6,575 nt of DNA from Kiritimatiellaceae bacterium (GCA_002691095.1 NZGU01000023.1:8136-14710); one strand, 5' to 3'; shown: positions 1 to 6,078, counted from the first letter of the stretch. Notes: generated from the sequence alone by a model not told the origin. Made by a program: numbers and translations.

Positions 1-11
1 GGGAGTGGGGC

Positions 12-1274
12 TTAGAGGTTTTCGATTAGCTGGTCGGTGAATGCGGAGCAACTGAGGGGAGTTGCGTCTTCCATGAGTAGGGCGAAATCAGCGGTGACGG
101 TTCTATTTTGGATGGTGGTGTTGATGGCTTGCAGTAGGCGGTCGGCGGCTTCGGTCCAGCCGAGGTAGCGCAGGAGCATTTCGCCGGAGAGGATGAGCGA
201 GCAGGGGTTGACGATGTCTTGTCCGGCAATATCGGGGGCGGTTCCGTGGGTGGCTTCGAAGATGGCTTTTCCGTCGCGGTAGTTGATGTTGGCGCCGGGG
301 GAGATGCCGATGCCGCCTACGCAGGCGGCGAGGGCGTCGGAGACATAGTCGCCGTTGAGGTTGAGGGTGGCGATCACGTCGTATTCTTGGGGTTTGAGCA
401 GGATGTTTTGGAGGAAGGCATCGCAGATGCAGTCTTTGAGGATGATTTCGCGGCCGGTGTTGGGGTTGGTGAAGGTGTAGCATTTTTCGGTGCCGTGGTA
501 GACGGCGCCAAACTCTTTTTCAGCCAAATCGATACCCCATTGGCGGAAGGCGCCTTCGGTGAATTTCATGATGTTGCCTTTGTGCACGAGGGTGACGGAT
601 TGGCGGTCGTTGCGGATGGCGTATTCGAGGGCGGCGCGGATGAGGCGTTGGGAGCCTTTGCGGGATACGGGTTTGACGCCGATGCCGCACTCTTGAGGAT
701 AGCGGATGCGGTTGACGTCCATTTCGTTTTGCAGGAAGTGGATGATTTTTTGGGCGCCGGGGGAGTCGGCTTCCCATTCGATGCCGGCGTATATGTCTTC
801 TGAGTTTTCGCGGAAGACGACCATGTCGACCTGTTCGGGATTGCGGACGGGGGAGGGGACGCCTTTGAACCAGGTGACGGGGCGTTGGCAGACGTAGAGA
901 TCGAGTTCTTGACGGAGGGTGACGTTGAGGCTGCGGCGGCCTTTGCCGATGGGGGTGGTGAGGGGGCCTTTGATGGCGATGCGGTATTGGTTGATGGTGT
1001 CGAGTGTTTCTTGGGGCAGCCAGTGGTCGTCGCCATAGAGGTGAGCGGCTTTTTCGCCGGCGTAGATTTCGAGCCATTGGATGTGGCGGGTGCCGTTGTA
1101 GGTTTGTTGGATGAGGGTGTCGAGGGTGCGTTTCATGGCGAGGGTGATTTCGGGGCCGACGCCGTCGCCTGCGATGAAGGGGATGATGGGGTGGTCGGGG
1201 ACGTTCAGTTTGCTGTAGGAGTGGATTTCGATGGGGGCGCCGTGGGTGGGGTGTTCAATTTTTGATGGGGTCAT
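12..1274 (-). CDS. icd: Isocitrate dehydrogenase, E. coli type, probably NAD-dependent
   Basis: This 420-residue protein converts isocitrate to 2-oxoglutarate and CO2 in the cytosolic TCA cycle. It aligns by eye along its whole length with E. coli Icd (416 residues). Substrate residues are all present: Ser115 in RSLNV (the phosphorylated Ser113 of E. coli), Arg121, Arg131, Arg155, Tyr162 and Lys232, plus metal ligands Asp285, Asp309 and Asp313. The adenine-ribose pocket differs: the E. coli NADP-binding Lys344, Tyr345, Tyr391 and Arg395 correspond to Asp348, Ile349, Ala395 and Leu399. Asp-Ile at the first two positions is the known signature of NAD-specific members, so I infer NAD use. The loop before FEATHG is two residues longer than in E. 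coli. The start is supported by AGGA five bases upstream. It follows lexA by 81 nt, so it may be cotranscribed or have its own weak promoter. The family is certain; the cofactor is inference. Confidence 0.96.
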   Translation of the reverse strand: MTPSKIEHPTHGAPIEIHSYSKLNVPDHPIIPFIAGDGVGPEITLAMKRTLDTLIQQTYNGTRHIQWLEIYAGEKAAHLYGDDHWLPQETLDTINQYRIAIKGPLTTPIGKGRRSLNVTLRQELDLYVCQRPVTWFKGVPSPVRNPEQVDMVVFRENSEDIYAGIEWEADSPGAQKIIHFLQNEMDVNRIRYPQECGIGVKPVSRKGSQRLIRAALEYAIRNDRQSVTLVHKGNIMKFTEGAFRQWGIDLAEKEFGAVYHGTEKCYTFTNPNTGREIILKDCICDAFLQNILLKPQEYDVIATLNLNGDYVSDALAACVGGIGISPGANINYRDGKAIFEATHGTAPDIAGQDIVNPCSLILSGEMLLRYLGWTEAADRLLQAINTTIQNRTVTADFALLMEDATPLSCSAFTDQLIENL

Positions 1275-1306
1275 TTTGATCCTAGTGGGGGTTTCTGAAT
1301 GCGTAC

Positions 1307-1337
1307 CTATCCAAAAGATTTGGTTTGTGTATGTAAA
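1307..1337 (-). promoter_or_regulatory. Weak possible promoter for icd
   Basis: Read on the minus strand in the lexA-icd gap, TTTACA (1332-1337) could be a -35 element and GGATAG (1307-1312) a -10 element. The 19-bp spacer is longer than ideal and the -10 match is poor. The gap is AT-richer than the flanking genes. The only inverted repeat found here is a 5-bp AT-rich one, so I see no convincing terminator between lexA and icd, and read-through from lexA is equally possible. Confidence 0.25.
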
Positions 1338-1355
1338 GCAAAAGGAGTGTTGAAC

Positions 1356-1943
1356 TCAGGAATATTTGCGTATGACGGCTTTGACGATGCCGCCGATGGA
1401 GAGGGAGCGTTCGGGACGGATGCGTTGATAGGCTTTGTTGGCGGGGTCGAGGTAGACGCCTTGTTTGTCTTTGCCGAAGTATTTCATGGTCCATTCGCCG
1501 TCGACTTGAGCGATGATGATGTCATTTTTTTTGGGTGGGTTGCCTTTTTCGACGAGGACGATATCGCCGGGGTGGATGCCGGCTTCGATCATGGAGTCTC
1601 CGCTGACGGTGAGTAGGTAGGTGGCTTCGGGGTTGCGAACTAGATATTGATCGAGGTTGATGGTGTCGATGAGTTCTTCTTCGGCGGGGGAGGGGAAGCC
1701 GGCTTGTACGGTGCCGAGCAGGCGGCTGCTGCCTGTTATTTTGGGGGTGAGGGTGAGGCGGCCGGATCTTTTTTGCTGTATGTAACCGAGTTGGATGAGT
1801 TTTTGGAGGGGGCCGTAGACAGCGTTTTTGGAGCGGTAGCCGAAGAGTTCAGCGAGTTCGGCGAAGGTGGGGTCTCGTTGTTCGATGGCATGGAAGGTGC
1901 GGAGTTGTTCTATTTTTTCGGCTATGTTGATGGTGCGGGGCAT
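1356..1943 (-). CDS. lexA: LexA SOS repressor
   Basis: This is a 195-residue self-cleaving transcription repressor of the DNA-damage (SOS) response. Residues 1 to about 68 form a winged helix-turn-helix domain, with the recognition region around SKNAVYGPLQKL (38-49). Residues 70-195 form an S24 peptidase domain: the cleavage site is Ala81-Gly82 in QAGFPSP, the catalytic serine is Ser117 in SGDSM and the general base is Lys154 in EWTMK. All parts needed for RecA-stimulated autocleavage are therefore present. The C-terminal half also resembles UmuD, but the full DNA-binding domain makes LexA the better call. The ATG is preceded by AAGGAA with a 5-nt gap. A 16-nt palindrome 34 nt upstream of the start codon suggests autoregulation. 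The gene lies 57 nt downstream of the RhlE-type helicase, on the same strand. Confidence 0.95.
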   Translation of the reverse strand: MPRTINIAEKIEQLRTFHAIEQRDPTFAELAELFGYRSKNAVYGPLQKLIQLGYIQQKRSGRLTLTPKITGSSRLLGTVQAGFPSPAEEELIDTINLDQYLVRNPEATYLLTVSGDSMIEAGIHPGDIVLVEKGNPPKKNDIIIAQVDGEWTMKYFGKDKQGVYLDPANKAYQRIRPERSLSIGGIVKAVIRKYS

Positions 1944-1948
1944 GGCAT

Positions 1949-1954
1949 TTCCTT
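1949..1954 (-). promoter_or_regulatory. lexA ribosome binding site
   Basis: On the minus strand AAGGAA lies five bases upstream of the lexA ATG (1941-1943). It is a good Shine-Dalgarno match and supports the chosen start. Confidence 0.7.
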
Positions 1955-1971
1955 GGTTGGGTTGCTTGCAC

Positions 1972-1999
1972 CTTATCTGAACGTTCGTTCAGTTTAAAA
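1972..1999 (-). promoter_or_regulatory. Candidate lexA promoter overlapping the operator
   Basis: Read on the minus strand, TTTTAA (1994-1999) and GATAAG (1972-1977) are separated by 16 bp and could serve as -35 and -10 elements. Both match the consensus only partly. The palindrome at 1977-1992 fills the spacer, which is where a repressor would block RNA polymerase. I base the call more on this arrangement than on the hexamers. Confidence 0.4.
1977..1992. promoter_or_regulatory. Probable LexA operator (SOS box)
   Basis: The sequence CTGAACGTTCGTTCAG is a perfect inverted repeat with 7-bp arms (CTGAACG and CGTTCAG) around a 2-bp centre. It lies in the 57-nt gap directly upstream of lexA, where autoregulated lexA genes carry their operator. 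It contains GAAC-N4-GTTC, the core of the Bacillus/Actinobacteria SOS box, and also keeps the CTG-N10-CAG outer spacing of the E. coli box. It is not followed by a U-run on either strand, so a terminator is unlikely. Confidence 0.75.
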
Positions 2000-2000
2000 G

Positions 2001-3293
2001 CTATTTCTTTTTCGGATTTTTGCGGGAGTTGGTGGTGCGTTTTTGGCGATGGAGTTGCTGGGTTTGGTTGGATGTGAGTTTCCAGCGGTTTGAGGAGGGG
2101 GGGGCTTTCTTTTTGGTGGTGGCGGGGGCGGTGGCACCGGTGAAGTGCCGGATTTGTTCGCTGTGGTAGGGCTGTTGGGTTGAGAGGGGGAGTTCGGTGG
2201 CAAGGGTGTGCTGGATGTGGAGTAAGTATTTTTTTTCGGTGGGATCGCAGAAGTGGATGGCGTGTCCGGTGGCGCCGGCGCGGGCGGTGCGGCCGGTGCG
2301 GTGGATGAAGGTTTCGGCTTCGTTGGGGAGGTCGAAGTTGATGACGCAGTGAATGTCGTCGATGTGGATGCCTCTGGCGGCGAGGTCGGTGGCGATGAGA
2401 ATGGGGGTTTGGGCGGTGCGGAATTGTTCGAGGCGTTGGTGGCGCAGGGCTTGGGATTTTTCGCCGTGGAGAACGGCGGCGGGGAGGTGGGCTTGTTGCA
2501 TGCGTTCGGTGAGGCGATCGGCGCCGCGGCGTGTTCGGCAGAAGATGAGGGTGCGTTGGGGGGGTGTTTGGGTGAGGAGCCATTCGAGGAGGGCGAATTT
2601 ATTGTTTTTTTCGACGTAGTAGAGGGTGTGTTGGATGGGGGCGGTGAAGGGGGTGTTGGGTTCGAGTTGGAGGGTTGTGGGTTTTTGGAGGATGTCGTGG
2701 GCGAGTTTGTGGGCTTCGGGGGGCATGGTGGCGGAGAAGAGGAGGGCTTGGCGTTGGGGGGGGAGTTGTTTGAAGAGGGTGCGGATGTTGGGGGCGAAGC
2801 CGAGGTCGAGCATGCGGTCGGCTTCGTCGACGACGATGTGGTGGGTTTCGTCTAGTTTGAGGGCTTTTTGGTTGAGTAGGTCGAGGAGTCGGCCGGGTGT
2901 GGCGATTAGGATGTCGGTGCCGGGGCGGAGGGTTTCGATTTGTTGAGTGGGGGGAACGCCGCCGTGGATGAGGGTGGTGATGAGGTCGACGTGGGGGGTG
3001 AGGTGTTGGATGGTTTGGTGGAGTTGGTGGGCGAGTTCGCGGGTGGGTGAGAGAATGAGGGCGCGGGTGCGGAGTTCGCGGGGGCGTTGCCAGTGGGTGA
3101 TGAGTTGGTGGAGGAGGGGGAGGGCGAAGGCGATGGTTTTGCCGGTGCCGGTGGGGGCGGTGGCGATGAGGTCGTGTCCGTTGAGAATGGGCGGGAGGGC
3201 GGCGGATTGGATGGGGGTGGGTTGTTGATAGCCTAGCTGGTCAATGGCTTGTAGTAGGGGGGGGGCGATTTGGGATGTTTGGAAGCTGTCCAT
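2001..3293 (-). CDS. rhlE: DEAD-box ATP-dependent RNA helicase, RhlE-like
   Basis: This 430-residue protein is predicted to unwind short RNA duplexes using ATP, in roles such as ribosome assembly or RNA decay. Motifs in order: aromatic Phe4 and Q motif GYQQPTPIQ (21-29), Walker A APTGTGKT (46-53), PTRELA (83-88), TPGR (132-135), DEAD (156-159), SAT (187-189), IFCRT (250-254), motif V TDLAARGIH (302-310) and motif VI HRTGRTARAG (331-340). Motif V has His310 where the family normally has Asp (RGxD). A basic, low-complexity tail from about 384 to 430 ends in NPKKK, typical of RhlE-type RNA-binding tails. An in-frame TTG at 3341 would add 16 Pro-rich residues. I prefer the ATG at 3293 because MDSF matches the family start and the extension is not conserved-looking. 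No clear Shine-Dalgarno precedes either start. C9 and C8 tracts lie in the coding strand. The family call is firm; the rhlE symbol is a nearest match and could be another DEAD-box paralogue. Confidence 0.9.
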   Translation of the reverse strand: MDSFQTSQIAPPLLQAIDQLGYQQPTPIQSAALPPILNGHDLIATAPTGTGKTIAFALPLLHQLITHWQRPRELRTRALILSPTRELAHQLHQTIQHLTPHVDLITTLIHGGVPPTQQIETLRPGTDILIATPGRLLDLLNQKALKLDETHHIVVDEADRMLDLGFAPNIRTLFKQLPPQRQALLFSATMPPEAHKLAHDILQKPTTLQLEPNTPFTAPIQHTLYYVEKNNKFALLEWLLTQTPPQRTLIFCRTRRGADRLTERMQQAHLPAAVLHGEKSQALRHQRLEQFRTAQTPILIATDLAARGIHIDDIHCVINFDLPNEAETFIHRTGRTARAGATGHAIHFCDPTEKKYLLHIQHTLATELPLSTQQPYHSEQIRHFTGATAPATTKKKAPPSSNRWKLTSNQTQQLHRQKRTTNSRKNPKKK

Positions 3294-3345
3294 GTGGGAA
3301 CATGCTACATGGGTGGGGGGTGGGGGGCTAGGTAAAAACAAGGAG

Positions 3346-3374
3346 TTGACGGGGCGTGGAGAAGATGTCGTAAT
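3346..3374 (+). promoter_or_regulatory. Sigma-70-like promoter for the yceD-rpmF-plsX-fab cluster
   Basis: TTGACG (3346-3351, 5 of 6 to the -35 consensus) and CGTAAT (3369-3374, 4 of 6 to the -10 consensus) are 17 bp apart. The TG at 3366-3367 is correctly placed for an extended -10. Transcription would begin near 3381, giving a leader of about 15 nt that contains GAGAGG before the yceD GTG. It is the only strong promoter-like signal in the 102-nt divergent region. I found no clear promoter for the helicase on the opposite strand. Confidence 0.6.
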
Positions 3375-3383
3375 GGATGGATA

Positions 3384-3389
3384 GAGAGG
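3384..3389 (+). promoter_or_regulatory. yceD ribosome binding site
   Basis: GAGAGG lies six bases before the GTG at 3396. It supports GTG as the start codon, since no nearby in-frame ATG is available. Confidence 0.55.
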
Positions 3390-3395
3390 TTTGAA

Positions 3396-3857
3396 GTGAA
3401 GATTTTGGTAGCGCGTATTCCGGAGAGTGGATCGGTTCTGGAGGGATCAGAACCGGCGGAGGTGCTGGCGTGGGAGGATGAGCGTTTTGTCAGGAGCGAG
3501 GGGGACATTGTATATCGGTTTACGGTGGAGCGTGTTTCGGATGAGCTGATCGTGCAGGGTGCCTTGGATTTGGCGGTGGCGTTGCGGTGTTCAAGATGTG
3601 CTGAATTTTTCTCGACATCGATAGGGGTTTCCGATTTTCTACGCGCTTATCCGGCCCCGGAGGGAACGGATGAGGTGGATGCGACGGAGGATCTTCGGGA
3701 GGAGTTGTTGTTGCATGTACCGGCTTTTGCGGTTTGTTCGCAGGAGTGCTTGGGTATGTGCGCGCAGTGCGGGGTGAATTTGAACCGTGGCGCTTGCAGT
3801 TGTGAAGAGGATGCGGGGCCGAGCGCGTGGTCGGCGTTGGATTCGTTGGATTTATAG
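3396..3857 (+). CDS. yceD: YceD/DUF177 family protein (large-ribosomal-RNA accumulation protein)
   Basis: This 153-residue acidic protein starts with GTG. The family is known to be encoded next to rpmF and to be involved in 23S rRNA accumulation; its molecular activity is not settled. Family features visible are the CSRC pair (Cys65, Cys68), the acidic stretch before an LREELLLHVPAF segment (100-111), a second cysteine cluster C-x3-C-x3-C-x2-CG (Cys114, 118, 122, 125) followed by VNLN, and Cys134/Cys136. The cysteine spacing suggests zinc binding, though I infer this rather than see it. The gene opens the plus-strand cluster, 22 nt downstream of a candidate promoter, and ends 19 nt before rpmF. 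An 8-bp inverted repeat (3433-3455) lies within codons 13-20. Confidence 0.88.
   Translation: MKILVARIPESGSVLEGSEPAEVLAWEDERFVRSEGDIVYRFTVERVSDELIVQGALDLAVALRCSRCAEFFSTSIGVSDFLRAYPAPEGTDEVDATEDLREELLLHVPAFAVCSQECLGMCAQCGVNLNRGACSCEEDAGPSAWSALDSLDL
3433..3455 (+). repeat. Perfect 8-bp inverted repeat within early yceD
   Basis: CGGTTCTG (3433-3440) and CAGAACCG (3448-3455) are exact reverse complements separated by a 7-nt loop, GAGGGAT. G-U pairs could extend the RNA stem by one pair on each side. It sits about 37 nt inside the yceD coding region. It has no following T-run, so it is not an intrinsic terminator. Its function is unknown, and it may be chance coding sequence. Confidence 0.6.
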
Positions 3858-3863
3858 TTTGTG

Positions 3864-3869
3864 AAGGAG
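3864..3869 (+). promoter_or_regulatory. rpmF ribosome binding site
   Basis: AAGGAG lies seven bases before the ATG at 3877. It is the strongest Shine-Dalgarno sequence in the window. It selects that ATG over the in-frame TTG at 3871, which would be only one base away. Confidence 0.85.
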
Positions 3870-3876
3870 ATTGATC

Positions 3877-4062
3877 ATGGCAGTTCCAAAGAGAAAAACA
3901 TCTAAAAGTAAGTCGTCCAGTCGGAAGGCTCAGAATATGAAGAAGCCGATCGCTCGTGCTTCTACTTCTCAATCGGGAGCCCCGGCGTTGCCACATCGTG
4001 TTTGTCCGAGTACAGGCACTTATAAGGGTCGACAAGTTATTTCGGTTGAAGTGTCGGAATAG
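3877..4062 (+). CDS. rpmF: 50S ribosomal protein L32
   Basis: This 61-residue basic protein of the large ribosomal subunit begins with the hallmark MAVPKRKTSKS. A Lys/Arg/Ser-rich N-terminal half is followed by the C-terminal HRVCPSTGTYKGRQV segment. Zinc-binding L32 proteins have two CxxC pairs. Here only Cys43 remains: the first pair is replaced in the TSQSGAP stretch and the last Cys in CPSTG. The protein is thus close to a cysteine-free (C-minus) form. Codon use differs from the neighbours, with many T-ending codons (TCT, GCT, CGT, GTT), as expected of a highly expressed gene. A strong AAGGAG site precedes it. It sits 19 nt after yceD and 5 nt before plsX, the conserved order in many bacteria. 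Confidence 0.95.
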   Translation: MAVPKRKTSKSKSSSRKAQNMKKPIARASTSQSGAPALPHRVCPSTGTYKGRQVISVEVSE

Positions 4063-4067
4063 TTTGT

Positions 4068-5081
4068 ATGCGCATTTCTGTGGATGCGATGGGGGGCGAT
4101 GACGCGCCGCGTGCGATTGTGGCGGGTGCGTTGCTGGCGGCGCGTGAGCTGGAGGGGTTGGAGCGACTGATTCTGGTGGGGAACCGTGAGGCGATTGAGC
4201 GGGAGTTGGCTGATTCGAAGCAAGCGGTTCCGGCGTGTATTGAGATTGAGCATGCGTCGGAGATAGTGGGGATGGGAGAGGCTCCGGCGACGGCTATCCG
4301 GCGTAAAAAAGACTCTTCGATTGCTCGGTCGATTGATCTGGTGAAAGAGGGGCGTGCGGATGCGGTTTTTTCGGCGGGTAATACGGGAGCGGCTGTAGCG
4401 GCGGCTACGTTGAAATTACGGACCCTGAAGGGCGTTTCGCGTCCGGCGATTGCAACGGTTATTCCGACATCTCAAAAGCCGTATGTGTTGTTGGATGCGG
4501 GGGCGAATCCGGATAGTACTCCGGAAATGCTGCAGCAGTATGCGGTGATGGGCAGTATCTATTCGAGCGAAATTTTGGGCGTGGCTTCGCCTCAAGTCGG
4601 GTTGTTGAGTATCGGCGAGGAGGAGGCGAAGGGCAACGATACGACGAAGAAGAGTTTTGCGCTGTTAGAGCAGGCGCAGTTGCATTTTGTGGGGAATGTG
4701 GAGAGTCGGGATCTGTTTACGGGCCAGGTGGATGTGGCGGTGTGTGATGGGTTTGTGGGGAATGTGGTGTTGAAGACAACGGAGGCGGTGGCGAGTATGA
4801 TTTCGTCGTGGCTGAAGGAGTTGTTTCGCAAGACGCCGTTGCGGGTGTTGGGGTATTTGTTGTCGCGCGGGGTGTTTAAAGAGGTGAGAAGGAAGACCGA
4901 TCCGTCTTGTCATGGGGGAGCTCCGTTGTTGGGGGCGAATGGGGTGGTGGTGATTGGGCATGGTTCGTCTAATCAGGAGGCAGCGTTTAATGGCATTCGG
5001 GTGGCGATGGAGGCGGTAAGCCATGAGGTGAATCATTTGATCGAGGATGCGTTGGAACGGATTGCGGCGGTGAATGAGTAG
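4068..5081 (+). CDS. plsX: Phosphate acyltransferase PlsX
   Basis: This 337-residue enzyme makes acyl-phosphate from acyl-ACP and phosphate. PlsY then uses the acyl-phosphate to acylate glycerol-3-phosphate, the first step of phospholipid synthesis. PlsX is a soluble, membrane-associated protein. Family landmarks are DAMGGD (6-11), FSAGNTGA (101-108), LLDAGANPDSTPEML (141-155), LLSIGEEEAKGND (179-191), VCDGFVGNVVLKTTEA (225-240), HGGAPLLGANG (282-292) and IGHGSS (296-301). Length is normal and nothing is missing. The start is 5 nt after the rpmF stop. No good Shine-Dalgarno is visible, so translation may be coupled to rpmF. It ends 3 nt before fabH, joining fatty-acid initiation to phospholipid synthesis in one transcription unit. 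Confidence 0.97.
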   Translation: MRISVDAMGGDDAPRAIVAGALLAARELEGLERLILVGNREAIERELADSKQAVPACIEIEHASEIVGMGEAPATAIRRKKDSSIARSIDLVKEGRADAVFSAGNTGAAVAAATLKLRTLKGVSRPAIATVIPTSQKPYVLLDAGANPDSTPEMLQQYAVMGSIYSSEILGVASPQVGLLSIGEEEAKGNDTTKKSFALLEQAQLHFVGNVESRDLFTGQVDVAVCDGFVGNVVLKTTEAVASMISSWLKELFRKTPLRVLGYLLSRGVFKEVRRKTDPSCHGGAPLLGANGVVVIGHGSSNQEAAFNGIRVAMEAVSHEVNHLIEDALERIAAVNE

Positions 5082-5084
5082 CGA

Positions 5085-6077
5085 ATGAGTGTGGGGCGTA
5101 CAGTTTCAATTGTGGGGACGGGTTCGTATGTGCCGGAGCGGGTGGTGACGAATGATGATCTGGCGGCATTGGTTGATACGTCGGATGAGTGGATCTATAG
5201 CCGGACGGGGATGAAGGAACGGCGGATTTGCGCGGAGGATCAGGCGACATCGGATTTGGGTGCGGCGGCGGCGCGGGCGGCATTGGCGAATGCGGGTGTG
5301 GCAGCGGCGGAGATTGATTTGTTGATTGTGGCGACGTTGTCGCCGGATATGTTTTTCCCGAGTACCGCTTGTTTTGTGCAGGATCAGATCGGGGCGGTGA
5401 ATGCGTTTTGTTATGATTTGGGGGCGGCGTGTTCGGGGTTTTTATATGCGATAGAGAATGCGCGGGCGCAGATTGCGTGCGGAGCGGTGGAGACGGCGCT
5501 GGTGGTGGGGGCGGAGAAGATGAGCGCGTTTCTGGATTGGGACGATCGGTCGACTTGTATTTTGTTTGGAGATGGAGCGGGTGCGGCGGTGATGCGGGCG
5601 AGTGATTCGGGGCGGGGGGTGATGCCGGCGGTGATGGGTTCGGATGGTTCGTTGGCGGATTTGTTGTGGACGCCGGGGGGCGGGAGTCGGAATCCGATCT
5701 CTCATGAGATGGTGGATCGGAAGGAGCATTTTATTCGGATGCAGGGACGAGATGTGTTTAAGCATGCGGTCACGCGGATGGGCGATGCGGTGATGGCGGC
5801 GTTGGAGCAGAATGATGTGGCGGTCGATGAGGTGTCTTGTTTTATTCCGCATCAGGCGAATATTCGGATTATTGATGCGATTGCGAAGCGGTTGGGAGTG
5901 GAGGATCGGATGTTTTCCAATGTGGAGAAATATGCGAATACGTCTTCGGCGGCGCTGGCGATTGCGTTGGATGAGGCGGCGCGTGAGGGGGTTCTGAAGG
6001 CGGGAGATTTGGCGGTGCTGACGGTGTTTGGCAGTGGCTTTACATGGGGAGCGAATGTGTTGGAGTGGGGAGGGTAG
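5085..6077 (+). CDS. fabH: Beta-ketoacyl-ACP synthase III (FabH)
   Basis: This 330-residue enzyme condenses an acyl-CoA primer (acetyl- or branched-CoA) with malonyl-ACP to start type II fatty-acid synthesis in the cytosol. The catalytic triad is visible: Cys116 in LGAACSGF, His256 in IPHQAN and Asn285 in EKYANTSSAA. The N-terminal TSDEWIYSRTGMKERR motif and the C-terminal VLTVFGSGFTWGA motif are also typical. The primer preference cannot be told from sequence by eye. The ATG lies 3 nt after the plsX stop with little Shine-Dalgarno character, suggesting coupled translation. The gene ends 1 nt before fabD. Confidence 0.97.
   Translation: MSVGRTVSIVGTGSYVPERVVTNDDLAALVDTSDEWIYSRTGMKERRICAEDQATSDLGAAAARAALANAGVAAAEIDLLIVATLSPDMFFPSTACFVQDQIGAVNAFCYDLGAACSGFLYAIENARAQIACGAVETALVVGAEKMSAFLDWDDRSTCILFGDGAGAAVMRASDSGRGVMPAVMGSDGSLADLLWTPGGGSRNPISHEMVDRKEHFIRMQGRDVFKHAVTRMGDAVMAALEQNDVAVDEVSCFIPHQANIRIIDAIAKRLGVEDRMFSNVEKYANTSSAALAIALDEAAREGVLKAGDLAVLTVFGSGFTWGANVLEWGG
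6067..6074 (+). promoter_or_regulatory. fabD ribosome binding site inside the end of fabH
   Basis: GGGGAGGG lies four bases before the ATG at 6079 and overlaps the last codons of fabH. It supports that start and close coupling of the two genes. Confidence 0.5.
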
Positions 6078-6078
6078 C

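Noticed and set aside
219..803. Plus-strand frame of 194 codons opposite icd
   Set aside because: It is Gly/Ala/Val/Asp-rich shadow sequence without a recognisable domain, and the minus strand encodes a full-length conserved enzyme.
1311..1323. CCAAA-AGA-TTTGG inverted repeat between lexA and icd as a terminator
   Set aside because: The stem is only 5 bp and AT-rich, with no U-run immediately after it on the minus strand.
1977..1992. The lexA upstream palindrome as an intrinsic terminator of the helicase gene
   Set aside because: The loop would be only 2 nt and neither strand has a following U-run; its position fits an operator much better.
2253..2855. Long plus-strand frame of 200 codons opposite the helicase
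   Set aside because: It is low-complexity Gly/Val/Glu/Asp sequence with no motifs, antisense to a gene with all DEAD-box motifs. Strand skew removes stop codons on this strand.
3294..3341. Extending the helicase N-terminus to the TTG at 3341
   Set aside because: The added 16 residues are encoded by the C-rich leader and have no Shine-Dalgarno site; family proteins start near MDSF.
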